The notes below the pieces were generated by a model that had not been told where the DNA came from, did not search any database, and worked only from the letters and a program-made list of their open reading frames with translations. Positions 22,392 to 32,404 of a DNA stretch of 32,500 bases are shown piece by piece. The position numbers were made by a program, and so were the translations under genes. Source of the DNA: Bigelowiella natans CCMP2755 (lineage: Eukaryota; Cercozoa; Chlorarachniophyceae); NCBI GenBank assembly GCA_000320545.1, contig ADNK01002596.1, positions 65,001-97,500 of the forward strand. The letters are read 5' to 3'. The stretch's first letter is position 1, and every line of letters starts with the position of its first letter.

Positions 22392-22930
22392 ATGAAATGC
22401 GAACCCACAAGAAGTGGATTAAAGAACATGTTTTCATGGCAACCGAGCTGTCTGGTTTTCTCTTTATCATTTTTCCTACTTGGAAAACTCATAGAAAAAG
22501 ACTTCCATGGACTTCATGCGTGAGGTCTGGTGCGACAACAGTTTGGATTAGACTTCGAGTGATAATTTCATGGGACAAATGAAAAACTGGTCTTCTTTGT
22601 CTCTTCTCAGAATTCATATACATTCTGCAATAAAAGACAAGTTATTTGAAGCATTTTCTTATACAATATTTTAAAAGATGTCGTAGAGTCAAAATGCTGT
22701 CCAAAAAAGGTATTTCTACTTTTACCACAATGTGCACAGCATTTTGGTATCAAATACCGAAGGCTTGCACCAAGCTTCCGCCCCCCTCTTTTGATTCTTC
22801 AACAAAGGAACAGAAACAGGAAACACTCAAACAAATTAGACATCACAGATGTCAACCAGTTTGAGTATTCTGATACTCTTGATGATAGCCACTGTGGAAG
22901 GTTATTTATCTTTTTAGAGTGTTGGTGATA
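22392..22930 (+). pseudogene. Coding-looking fragments in shifting frames upstream of the intronless ORF
   Basis: An ATG at 22392 opens 43 codons that look like a signal peptide or signal anchor: basic start, then CLVFSLSFFLLGKLIEK, stopping at TGA 22521. A second frame is open from about 22547 to 22671 (includes NFMGQMKNWSSLSLLRIHIH). A third is open for about 93 codons from about 22640 to the stop near 22926 (includes KLDITDVNQFEYSDTLDD). None joins the next by a convincing GT-AG intron in phase. The composition is polar and AT-rich without repeats, like the intact ORF that follows. It could be the eroded 5' half of one gene, several overlooked short exons, or chance. I class it as a possible gene remnant and do not reconstruct it. 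Confidence 0.3.
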
Positions 22931-22991
22931 GTTGGGGGGGTTTCTTTCTAACGGTCATGATGGTATCCTCCCGGTAGGGCGATTCACAGCA

Positions 22992-24161
22992 ATGGACTCT
23001 ATTCCTGAAGAAATTGTTACAGGTTTGCAATATATTAACAGTAAGTTGTTAAATGTTGTGCCAATTAGATTTGAATCATTCCTTAACAAATCTGAAGAAA
23101 ACAGTCAGGTGTCTCAATTGCCTCATATATCCAAATACATCCTAGGGCTTCATACAGCAATCGTCAACGGGAGCCTTGCGAAAAAAATAAATGTTTCTTC
23201 CATGATAGAATCCAGAGCTGAAGATTCATATCGTCCTTCATTTGAGGACAACACGAGGCAATCTTCTTCACGTAGGACCTGGACCTCAAATTATGAAGGA
23301 AATTATAACAGTCACTATGATCATAGAAGGATCGAATCTAAGCCCCAACACTTCAACCAACAAAACTCACGCAATCGAGAAAGAGAATCTGAATATATGA
23401 TGTCAGAGGAAGAAGAGGAATTGCGAAATAGAATTAACTTAGCAGCGAAGCGCGAATCAAGTGCTCTCCGTGAGGTTGAGGTGTTAACCCAGGAGATGCG
23501 GGAAATTTCATCTGAAAATAGAAAAATTCGAAGCAAGCTTAGAAATATAGAAATAAAATTCCAGCAAGAAATGGATGAGCTAGCGACTTCTAGGAATGAA
23601 CTCAAAGATGAAAAAGAGAGGGAAAGAAATGCAAGATACCGAGCTGCTATGTCAGAGGCACGTGCAGTAAGGGCGGAAAGAAGATTAGAACGCACTCGGC
23701 GGATGATGGAAGAGTTGCAAACAGAAAAGAGACAAAAGGAGGACGTGATTGAATCCGGAGATGTTTCAAAATCCCGAGAAGCATTCCCGCATCCCCATGT
23801 GCATGAGAAGTCGAAGTTTAAGGAGAATCACGTTGGACATCTGAGACAAGAAAAATCTACAAAAAATGCGGTAGAATCAGAAAAAGACGTTGCTGTTCCT
23901 CAAGATGGGGGCATCACTGACATTGATGGAGATAATGACGTCACAGAGACAAGCTCCAAAAAAAAACCTTTGGAGAATAAGCATAATAGAAAGAGTCATA
24001 CTGAAGAAGAATCGGGTGACGACATTGTAGATGCGGGTGCCCGTATCGTTTCTCTAACGGCTATCCTTATTTTTGGAATTGCCGGTACGGCCTGTGGAGT
24101 TGGTTCCTGCGCCTCTGTAGCTTACATATATCGCAAGAACAGAAAGCTGGCTGGTTATTAA
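22992..24161 (+). CDS. Intronless ORF: coiled-coil protein with C-terminal membrane segment
   Basis: Unrecognised protein of 389 residues from the ATG at 22992. The same frame is open 60 nt further upstream but lacks an ATG. The N-terminal 90 residues look folded (IPEEIVTGLQYINSKLLNVV, ISKYILGLHTAIVNGSL). Next is a polar, Arg/Asn/Ser-rich stretch. From about residue 155 to 260 a heptad-like Glu/Arg/Lys/Leu-rich coiled coil follows (LRNRINLAAKRESSALREVE through RRLERTRRMMEEL). Then comes an acidic, disordered region. Near the C-terminus is one hydrophobic segment of about 27 residues (IVSLTAILIFGIAGTACGVG) followed by a short basic tail (YRKNRKLAGY), as in a tail-anchored or type I membrane protein. 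There is no intron and no microsatellite, in contrast to genes on either side with exons of about 80 nt. A retrocopy, a horizontally acquired or viral gene, or simply an intron-poor gene are all possible. No function is assigned. Confidence 0.7.
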   Translation: MDSIPEEIVTGLQYINSKLLNVVPIRFESFLNKSEENSQVSQLPHISKYILGLHTAIVNGSLAKKINVSSMIESRAEDSYRPSFEDNTRQSSSRRTWTSNYEGNYNSHYDHRRIESKPQHFNQQNSRNRERESEYMMSEEEEELRNRINLAAKRESSALREVEVLTQEMREISSENRKIRSKLRNIEIKFQQEMDELATSRNELKDEKERERNARYRAAMSEARAVRAERRLERTRRMMEELQTEKRQKEDVIESGDVSKSREAFPHPHVHEKSKFKENHVGHLRQEKSTKNAVESEKDVAVPQDGGITDIDGDNDVTETSSKKKPLENKHNRKSHTEEESGDDIVDAGARIVSLTAILIFGIAGTACGVGSCASVAYIYRKNRKLAGY

Positions 24162-25178
24162 TCTGCAAAAACATAATTTGTGTGGAAATTAACACTAGAA
24201 CAAATGCGTGAGCCCTTACATGTAGAGCACTCTGGAAATATATGTAATATGGAACAGAAATCGGTACGATGTGCATAATAAGGTTTCTTCCGACACTACT
24301 ATCTCTAGATGTAAAATTTCAGAAAGCGAATATGAAGTACGATGCATAAATTACGTCACAGTGGAGCTGAGCTGTGAACATTCACAGACTTTTTTTTAGC
24401 TAGAGACGCTGAATGGCTATTCATGTAGCTTGTAGCTAGCTATTCAGCTAGTTCTATAGTATGAATATAGATCTAGATGTGATGCTCTTAGTTGCTTTGA
24501 TGTGCAGTCAATCGCATCAAATATGTCATGCTATAAATGTGATGCGCACAAGTCTAGTTTTGGAGCTGCTTGACTATTGATATGACGTTCATCTGCTTAT
24601 GCTCATGTAGATCATGTGCAGCAGCCTAGATGAAGTACTGTGCACACTCACACACTAAGCTAGACACGCCGTGCGCACACAAACACACACAATCGCACAC
24701 ATGTGTACGCAACAAGTACGCACATGTTTTCGATCTTGCGCAGCACGCACACATGCGCACATGTACGTATGTGCATATCTAGACACGTACATCGAGTTGC
24801 ATATGCATGTGATCGCACTCATTGACGATGGGATAAATGAACGCTGAAAAAGGCCAGGGCTGTACTTTGTCCGTCGCAGCATCCGATGAGCAAAATGTGG
24901 CTGGCGCAGTGATGCACATGCATCATTGTGGTAGATACAGCATGATCATTGCACAATTGCGGCATCACACCGGGAACAAAAGAAGCATAGCAGAGTGTGC
25001 AGTTAGTTCAGAGGTTGATAGGAGGGGCTGTGATGAATCGAACCAGAAACCGTTAGACACCATGCTGTCGTACCTCCCAGCCCGCTGTTTCTAAAATTTC
25101 TACTAACACGTCCGCATCACGATCTTCCACCAAGTTTACGTGTAGATCTACTGGAACAGAGGATAAAATACTCACAGT
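24162..25178. other. Convergent spacer with alternating purine-pyrimidine block
   Basis: This lies between the 3' ends of the intronless ORF and the macro-domain gene. It is rich in AGCTAG and ATGCAT words (24395-24450). The stretch at about 24640-24800 is dominated by CA/TG/CG steps (GCGCACAC, CACATGTGTACG, GCACACATGCGCACATGTACG) with Z-DNA potential. No coding exon or RNA gene was recognised; an open frame at 24837-25094 has no supporting motif. Confidence 0.45.
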
Positions 25179-26322
25179 CTAAGGTCGACGCCAGGCTGAC
25201 ACAGCTTCTGTTAGCTTCATCAAAGCCAATTCTGCAGGTGCTCCTCGCGCACCAGCTCCTAGCAAAGGTGCTGCAATGCGGACAACATTGTCGTAATCAT
25301 CATGACCATCTTCCAACTTTGCATCGTCTTCGTCGTCGTCTATCATCGACTTATCTTCTCGCAAGTTGGACAAAGGGACAGAAATTGCACAATCCAATGC
25401 CGATTTCCAAGACTTAACCAGCAGGTCTTCCCAGCCCTCCGCATGTTTATGGACAGAATAAAAAGGTGGTACTGTGTGGATACAATAAGAATAGAGATGG
25501 CTGAGCCCCCCTGGTGCCCCTGTTATCACAGCGTCGCCAGTTTCGATCGGAGACACCCCGAGTTCGTGCAATTCCGTTTGCAATGCTAAGCCACCAGCAG
25601 CGTGTACCTGCCCGTCGACTGTTTGTTCTGCATAAATTATACCTGCTCGATGACCGGCCGCAGCAGCTTCACTTGGTGTGAAAAGTGTTCCAACCTACGT
25701 GATACAATGAAAAAGATATGTAAAGCACGTATAATATTCTGTAGGATAGTACAGATGTAAGATGAGGAGGTATAACAATGTAGGGAAGAATTACTAAGGG
25801 AAATGAGTAGATGTACAAAAAGTAAAAATAATATACTGCTGCTGGTTGGGGTCTTTGATCTAGTAGGTGATTGGCAGAGGGAGTGAAACATATTTGAGAA
25901 GTTCGTTTACTACGAAAAGTGTCAGGTGTAATTCCAGGTAAACACTATTATATCTTGGGTTTTGATACTCATATAGCAGATATGGTACTACCAAATTTTC
26001 ATTTGCTGGAACGAAAAGGATATCTATTGTCCGCCTTTGTTTCTTCCTTGCAATGAATTCATCGTCATTATCCTCGTTATGAACATATGTGCTATCTCTG
26101 GCTGAAGATGAGAAGGTGTTTATGGCAACGATATCTGGAGTAAGCCCAACGACAATACACCTTCAAAATGGCAGACATAGGACATAATAGACAGATTAGG
26201 CCGAAATGTGACCGTACTAACATATAATATGGCAGGAAATAGTTTTTCTACCGTACACCAGAAGGATGTAACTTGGGTGTTATCCTCTGAGGAAACATGC
26301 GCGCTACGACCGAGGCAGCCAT
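25179..26322 (-). CDS. Macro-domain protein (ADP-ribose binding)
   Basis: Macro domains bind or hydrolyse ADP-ribose and its derivatives. Minus-strand exons: 26322-26252, 26160-25992, 25694-25179 (phase 2, then phase 0), giving 251 residues from the ATG at 26322 (MAASVVARMFPQR). The first exon stays open for 17 codons upstream of this ATG to a possible acceptor, so an extra 5' exon is possible. Family landmarks in order: IVVGLTPDIVAINTF (beta strand and 'GDIT' region), TIDILFVPANENL ('DaIVNaAN..L'), YAEQTVDGQVHAAGG ('GGGVdgaIh.aaG'), ETGDAVITGAPGG ('tGdav.T.g..L'), CIHTVPPFYS ('IHtVgP.y'), and VRIAAPLLGAGARGAP ('iaiPlLGtG..G.p'). The Gly-Gly-Gly of the ADP-ribose loop is replaced by a longer Ala-rich insert (PSEAAAAGHRAG). 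An acidic loop (MIDDDEDD, DGHDDYD) precedes the last strand. Localisation and partner are unknown. Confidence 0.85.
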
Positions 26323-26744
26323 TACGAGATGTTCGGAATCTACTTCTTCTTCTCCGTTCTTTGATACTGCTACCTGGAAACGTGGTTACCCTCCTCCTCT
26401 TCCTCCTCCTCCTTTATTACATGAAACAGAAATATGAATCTTTGATCATTTAACGGATTTATTCACCATAGCTATTTCATAGATCAGCTGCAGCACTCGG
26501 TCTCACCCTCTCCTCTGCGAGCTTTTCGATGCACAACTCCTAATCACCACATCCAGCTAGTCACCGTCTCCTCCAGGATCCCCTCCTTCTCTTTGTTCTC
26601 CTGGACCTTGTCCTTGTCCTCTCTCCTACTCTTCTTCTTACCCAGTAGTTGATGGATTGATGTGATGCATAGATGATCTAGTTCTTCTACATGTAGATCT
26701 ATATCATTACACGTGTAGGAAGAAAGAAAGAACTAGCAGCAGGT

Positions 26745-26890
26745 ACTACCGGGTAGTAGTAGTAGTAGTACCAGTACATGTAGTAGCAAGTGATGAGGAG
26801 TACATGTAGCAGCAGGTAGCAGCAGGTAGTAGCGGGTAGTAAGTAGTAGTAGTAGTAGTAGTACATGTAGTACAGTCACTGTAGTACATG
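26745..26890. repeat. Imperfect TAG/ACATGTAG repeat patch
   Basis: Short TAG runs are interleaved with AGCAGGTAG, GTACATGTAG and GTAGTACATGTAGTAC, so the patch mixes a trinucleotide array with near-perfect palindromes. Confidence 0.7.
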
Positions 26891-27020
26891 TAGTACATTG
26901 TAGCGATAGATGGTAGATCTGGACTCCAGTAGATCATCGATCATATTTCATCATCAACGATCACTGCACACAACAAACAACATGCTTGTAGAGCATCTAC
27001 TAGTAGTACTACCAGCAGTA

Positions 27021-27021
27021 G

Positions 27022-27050
<29 letters not shown>
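27021..27050. repeat. (GATA)n microsatellite
   Basis: About seven GATA units upstream of the TMTC start, the clearest tetranucleotide array in the window. Confidence 0.9.
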
Positions 27051-27052
<2 letters not shown>

Positions 27053-27191
27053 CTGCTTGCTCAAGATCATGGAAAAAGAAGAAGGGAGGAGGGCATTTCA
27101 GATAGATTACACGAAGAAACGCGACGCTGTCTATTGAACTATACTCATGGAAAAGAAATCGCTCTGAAAGTGCTTCAATTCTCTGCGTACG

Positions 27192-27452
27192 ATGATGCTT
27201 AAAAGCGAAATCCGGCACTTGGCTGTGATTGGAGTTATAGTGTCTGCGGCAGTGGTACGTACTCAATCGACTTGGACGAAGTTTCGAAATTCTCATTCGT
27301 CTAACCCTACAATCCTCATAACAATGCTTCCTAATACGTCTCACAGGGTTGCTTCCTTTCATGCATAGAAAATGGGTTTAACTTCGACGACATTGTTACT
27401 GTGAGGAAAGCAACATACGTGCAACCGCAAAATATCAACACACAAATTAAAT

Positions 27453-27503
<51 letters not shown>

Positions 27504-28285
27504 GAAAGCAGCGATTTGGCATTGTTGTTAATCAGTTTTTGCGCAGGTTGTGCGGAACGAGGACTTACGACCTACAACACCATGGACAAACATTCTAAAG
27601 AACGTAAGCAATTGCTGCCTGTTGAAATCCTGTGTCTGCAGCCTATCTTTATTATGATTAATTCCTTCTTCTTTTCCCTTTTTCTTCTTCCATCTGTGAT
27701 CATCCTCCTCCTCCTGCGAAGGATTATTGGGGGCATCAAATTGGTTGTTATGATTCTCATAAATCTTATAGACCGATCACTACGGCCAGGTGCATAGACT
27801 AATAATAATCAAGCTACTCAACATGACAAAATGTTCTTGACTGCTGGCGTGGTGATATGCTTTGTCAAATAGTGCTTTATTTTCCCCAACACCACTACTA
27901 CGATTGTTTGACATTAGTCTGAGGATAAATTATCTCATTCACGAGTTAAGTCCGGCAGGGTAATAATATAGTAAATTAAGCAGTAGTACTACTACTGTAA
28001 ACTATTATACAAAATTAGTCATATATGTTTCTACTTCATACGTGATTAGGGAGAGTGTACCTTGTACGTCTGTATCTTGTATATGTACATACGACGCATT
28101 CATCCACGCGGTGGGATCGATGATCATGATTTTAGTTGTGTTGTCTCTTTCTAGATACTTTTTGGTCAACATTGGCCTTCATGCCATCATCTCTTGTTTG
28201 GTAAAGAAAGACGAATCGATAGCAGGATATTTCTCCTCTTACCACTGTTATGTGCTACTACCAAATAAATATAATCTATCTGTAA

Positions 28286-28324
<39 letters not shown>

Positions 28325-29326
28325 CACACACACACACACACACGCACACACAAACACTGCTATTACTACAGCAACAACAACAACAACAACAACTACTACT
28401 ACCACCCCATATTAGATTTACGTGCTAACACTCTCATGGCTTCCAGTAACAACTGAGAATAATTTCGAATCGACGGCCATTGCGGCAGCTGCTGTAAGTA
28501 GCTAGAATGAACATTCTTTGTGGATGTACACCTACATCCTGTTGAATGTACATTAATAATGCAGCATGACCAGACAGCTGACTCTGTGTGCATCATGTGC
28601 ATGTCCTCTGTGAATGTCAATGTGATTGTTCAAGGCTTTGGTTTTCGCTTGCCATCCAATCCATGTGGATGCAATAGCTAATGCTACAGGTAGAAGTGTT
28701 GTGGTGGTGGTGATGATGATGATGATGATCATTATTATTATTGAAATGATGCCGATGAAAAGTTTTTGTTTGTGTGACTACTCCAATTACTAGTGTCACT
28801 AGCAGTATCATCAACACTGTTGATGTTTATTATTGTAACATATTATTACATTGTATTGTAGGAAGAGCTGAAGTATTAGGAGCAGTCTTCTATATGCTTG
28901 GATGCCTCGCCATACCCCGCCCTCCTTCATCTTCTTCTCCTCCTCCTCCTCCTCCTCATTTCAAGTTTTCCCGAAATCATCACAATAGCAGTGCTTCTAT
29001 GCAGTCTACCAAGGCCACAGAGGAAGAAAACGATAAAAAAGAAGAGGAGGAGATATCGAAGGAACGGACTTCTCCATTAGCGGTGATATTGTTACTACTA
29101 CATTTGAAAAAGTAGCTAGATCGCCACTCTACCACTCACTACATTTGTTAACGGTGCTCTACCTTACTTCTACATAACATGTTTTAGATGTCTTCGTCTT
29201 CTTCTTCATTATCATCATCGTTATCTTTCATCATCCGAAAATTAATGGCCTACGCGATGTTTACCATTGCTTTATTCTGCAAAGTACTCAGTGTCGGTCG
29301 AGTTGTTGTTGTAGTAGTAGTCGTAA

Positions 29327-29361
<35 letters not shown>

Positions 29362-30996
29362 TCATTGTAAGATTACGGGGTAGGATAGATAGTAGCAAAT
29401 GATCGGTGTAGCAGTAGTAGTAGTAGTAGTCTCAGATTCAAATGATCATTGTATTAGCATTACTATTACTATTACTATTATTATTTATAATCATTAATTA
29501 ATGTGTTACAAACAACGAACACTGAACAGGAGACTGCGTTTACGGGAATAGTTCTGATAATCTGGAGACCCTTTGGTCAATCTTCTTGTTGATTATCACT
29601 ACCACTGCTATTTGTTTCAGTGGCGATGTATGTTATATTGTAAAGTGATCAGTGTGATGATCATGCATCATCATCATCATCATCATCATCATTCAAATAG
29701 TTGTTGTCTGTCTATCTGCTGTATACTGCAGTTGCCACCATTCTACTACGAACAACAACAACAAGAAGAAGAGAGGATGGAGAAGGAGGAGGAGAAGAAA
29801 CAAAGGCAAAGACAACGAAGTCACTAATACTGAAGAGGAAAGATGAATACAAGGCGGCCAACAAAGAAGAAGAAGAAGAAAAAGAAGAAGACCGAAATCA
29901 TAATGGCGACGATGATCAACATCATAATATTATTAATGATAATAATAATAATAATGAGGAGGAGGAAGAGGAGCTACTCACGATAAATAAAAGTTGTTAT
30001 TATCAACAACATAGTAGTAGTAGCAACTTCTCAATTCTGTCATCAAGAATCACGGAATATTCCAGATTTGCCAGAGGGATATTGGAGTGTATGTTGTCTT
30101 CTCATTTTTATTCTTTTGTGTTACTGCTATACATCATGGTACACGCATAAACACACACATACACACAATAATGACGATAATGATGATGATGAAAAAGAAG
30201 AAATCCAAATTTTGTATATGGAAGCAGCGAGGTGTTTTATCCATCGTGTGATGATGATGACGACGATAACATATTATCTTAGCACAAATTATGATGATAA
30301 CAATAACAATAATAGCTATAACAGCATAAATTGAGAATGACGACTAAGTAGTGATGATTGATGATTAGTACTACTACTACTACTACTACTGGCTTATATA
30401 CTGGTATTACAACAGGCAGCTCATTCTGTGGACTCATACTATGGCTAAGATGGTCAAACCCTATTTTTAGTAGTAGTATATACTTCTTTCAAATAATGAT
30501 GATTATGATGTGTAGGCGGATAACCTTGTCAAACAAACCCCACATTCACCCGGTAGTAGGTCAAATGGTGAAATATTAAGAGAGCTCTTCCTCTAGATTT
30601 GATTAGATGGAAGATAATAAAGAAGAAGATGATAAAGGAGATAAAAAATGGTGAGGATATGATGGCAGCTAATTGAATACGTAGATCAAATGTTGTCACT
30701 ATGATCGTCATTAGCAGCAGCAGCAACAACAACAACAACAACATTAAGAACAACAGGCAAACCTTTATTGTTAATAATTTTATTGTCACATCAGGATTAC
30801 AACTATATCACCCATCATCCAAATAAGTTGACTCGAGTTCTTACTAAGATGTACGTTCATGCTGTCAATTTGGGTCTTCTCTTTGCCCCCACTACCTTAT
30901 CCCCAGACTGGTGAATCAACGTTATGTAGCATATGTATACATGTGTGTGTGTGTGTAGTTGTTATTCTGATAGAGCTACAGTTAGGAACAGCAGAT

Positions 30997-31027
<31 letters not shown>

Positions 31028-31674
31028 CATTATTATGGAAGAATGGTGGGTGTGTGGCGACAATATCTTACCGATTATTTGCGAATAATACGCAGATAGT
31101 ATCAAAGATAATATACACAGATTATAATTAACATATGCTGTTGACAAGCCAATGATGATATTTTGATGTATACCAGTATCATCATATGTTTATCACATCT
31201 CAGGTCTTATCAGAGTATAGACCTCGTTGAATCTTGGTGGGATGCTCGAAATCTTTATACAGCTCTAGGCTATTTGATGGTAGTAGTAGTAGTAGTAGTA
31301 GTAGTAGTTAGTACTCTCCTCGTTGTTTTGCTTGTTGCTCTGTGACGTCTCGAAGAAAGAAGAGATCAATGAAATGAATAAGATCAAGGAGGAGGAGAAA
31401 CAAAATATGGATATTATATATGTATATATTGTATAATAATAGATAGTTATAGGAATGTCAGGTGATGGTACTACCAGTTCATCAACCAGTAGATTGCTGC
31501 AGCAAATTTTGTTGTATTGCTACTGATTTTACTCTTCCCCCCTTTATTTTTTACAATTATTATTATTATTATTATTATTATACGTGTAAATCAGATCTAT
31601 TCCTTCATTCTTCTTCTTCTTCTTCTTCTTCTTCTTCTTCTTTATCTTCTTTTTCTACTACTCCCTTCCCCACC

Positions 31675-31751
<77 letters not shown>

Positions 31752-32370
31752 TCATGCAGGTTCTTGCTATTCCAGTAATTACCTGTTTCTTCTTCATTGG
31801 GGTTGTGAAACAGCAGCAGCAACAACAACAACAACAACGGTGAGAGGATGATGATAAATAAAGTCCTGTTACAAAATGATACATCTTATATGTAATAGAG
31901 TCTCAATAATACACTCATCATTATTTACAACACGAAACCACCATCCACCTCCTCCTCTCCCTCCTCCTTCTCCTACCACTACTACTACTACTACTACTAC
32001 TGCTGCTGCTGATATATTAGGAATGATGATACCAAAGAGGAGATAGTATTTGTATTAACATGCTGGGCAATGGGATTAGCATCGTTCTTGCCATCTTCGC
32101 ATATTATGTTTACTGTTGGATTTGAAGTTGCGGAACGTGTTCTCTACGTGCCATCGATCGCATTCTGCATGCTAGCAGCTTTTATTTCCTTCAAAGTGAG
32201 TTAGAGAGCATCATCATCATCATCATCATATTTTTTGCCATTGTACCTTGTTGTACTCTACTACTACTACTACTACTACTACTACTAACTTTGGGGTAGG
32301 ATCTAGATAGATGATGATGAGGATGCTGATATGAGATAAACTTGTAATAAAGAACCATTTTTGGTGTGTT

Positions 32371-32404
<34 letters not shown>

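Larger units (their letters stand above)
26323..27191. other. Divergent spacer between macro-domain gene and TMTC
   Basis: It holds a CT-rich block (26480-26640), a dense patch of TAG and ACATGTAG repeats (26745-26890) that contains TGTAGTACATGTAGTACA palindromes, and a GATA array (27021-27050). No exon was firmly recognised. Both promoters should lie here. Confidence 0.5.

Noticed and set aside
23321-23695. 124-codon minus-strand frame inside the intronless ORF
   Set aside because: It is the antisense shadow of the coiled-coil segment; Ser/Leu-rich content is typical for the complement of Glu/Arg codons.
27009-27362. 117-codon minus-strand frame and a neighbouring MSSKLNPF start
   Set aside because: They are antisense to the first two TMTC exons, whose plus-strand reading has family motifs and matching splice phases.
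28187-28405. Minus-strand frame with polyVal and polyGlu/Arg runs
   Set aside because: It is a read-through of TC, CA and CAA/ACT repeats in a TMTC intron.
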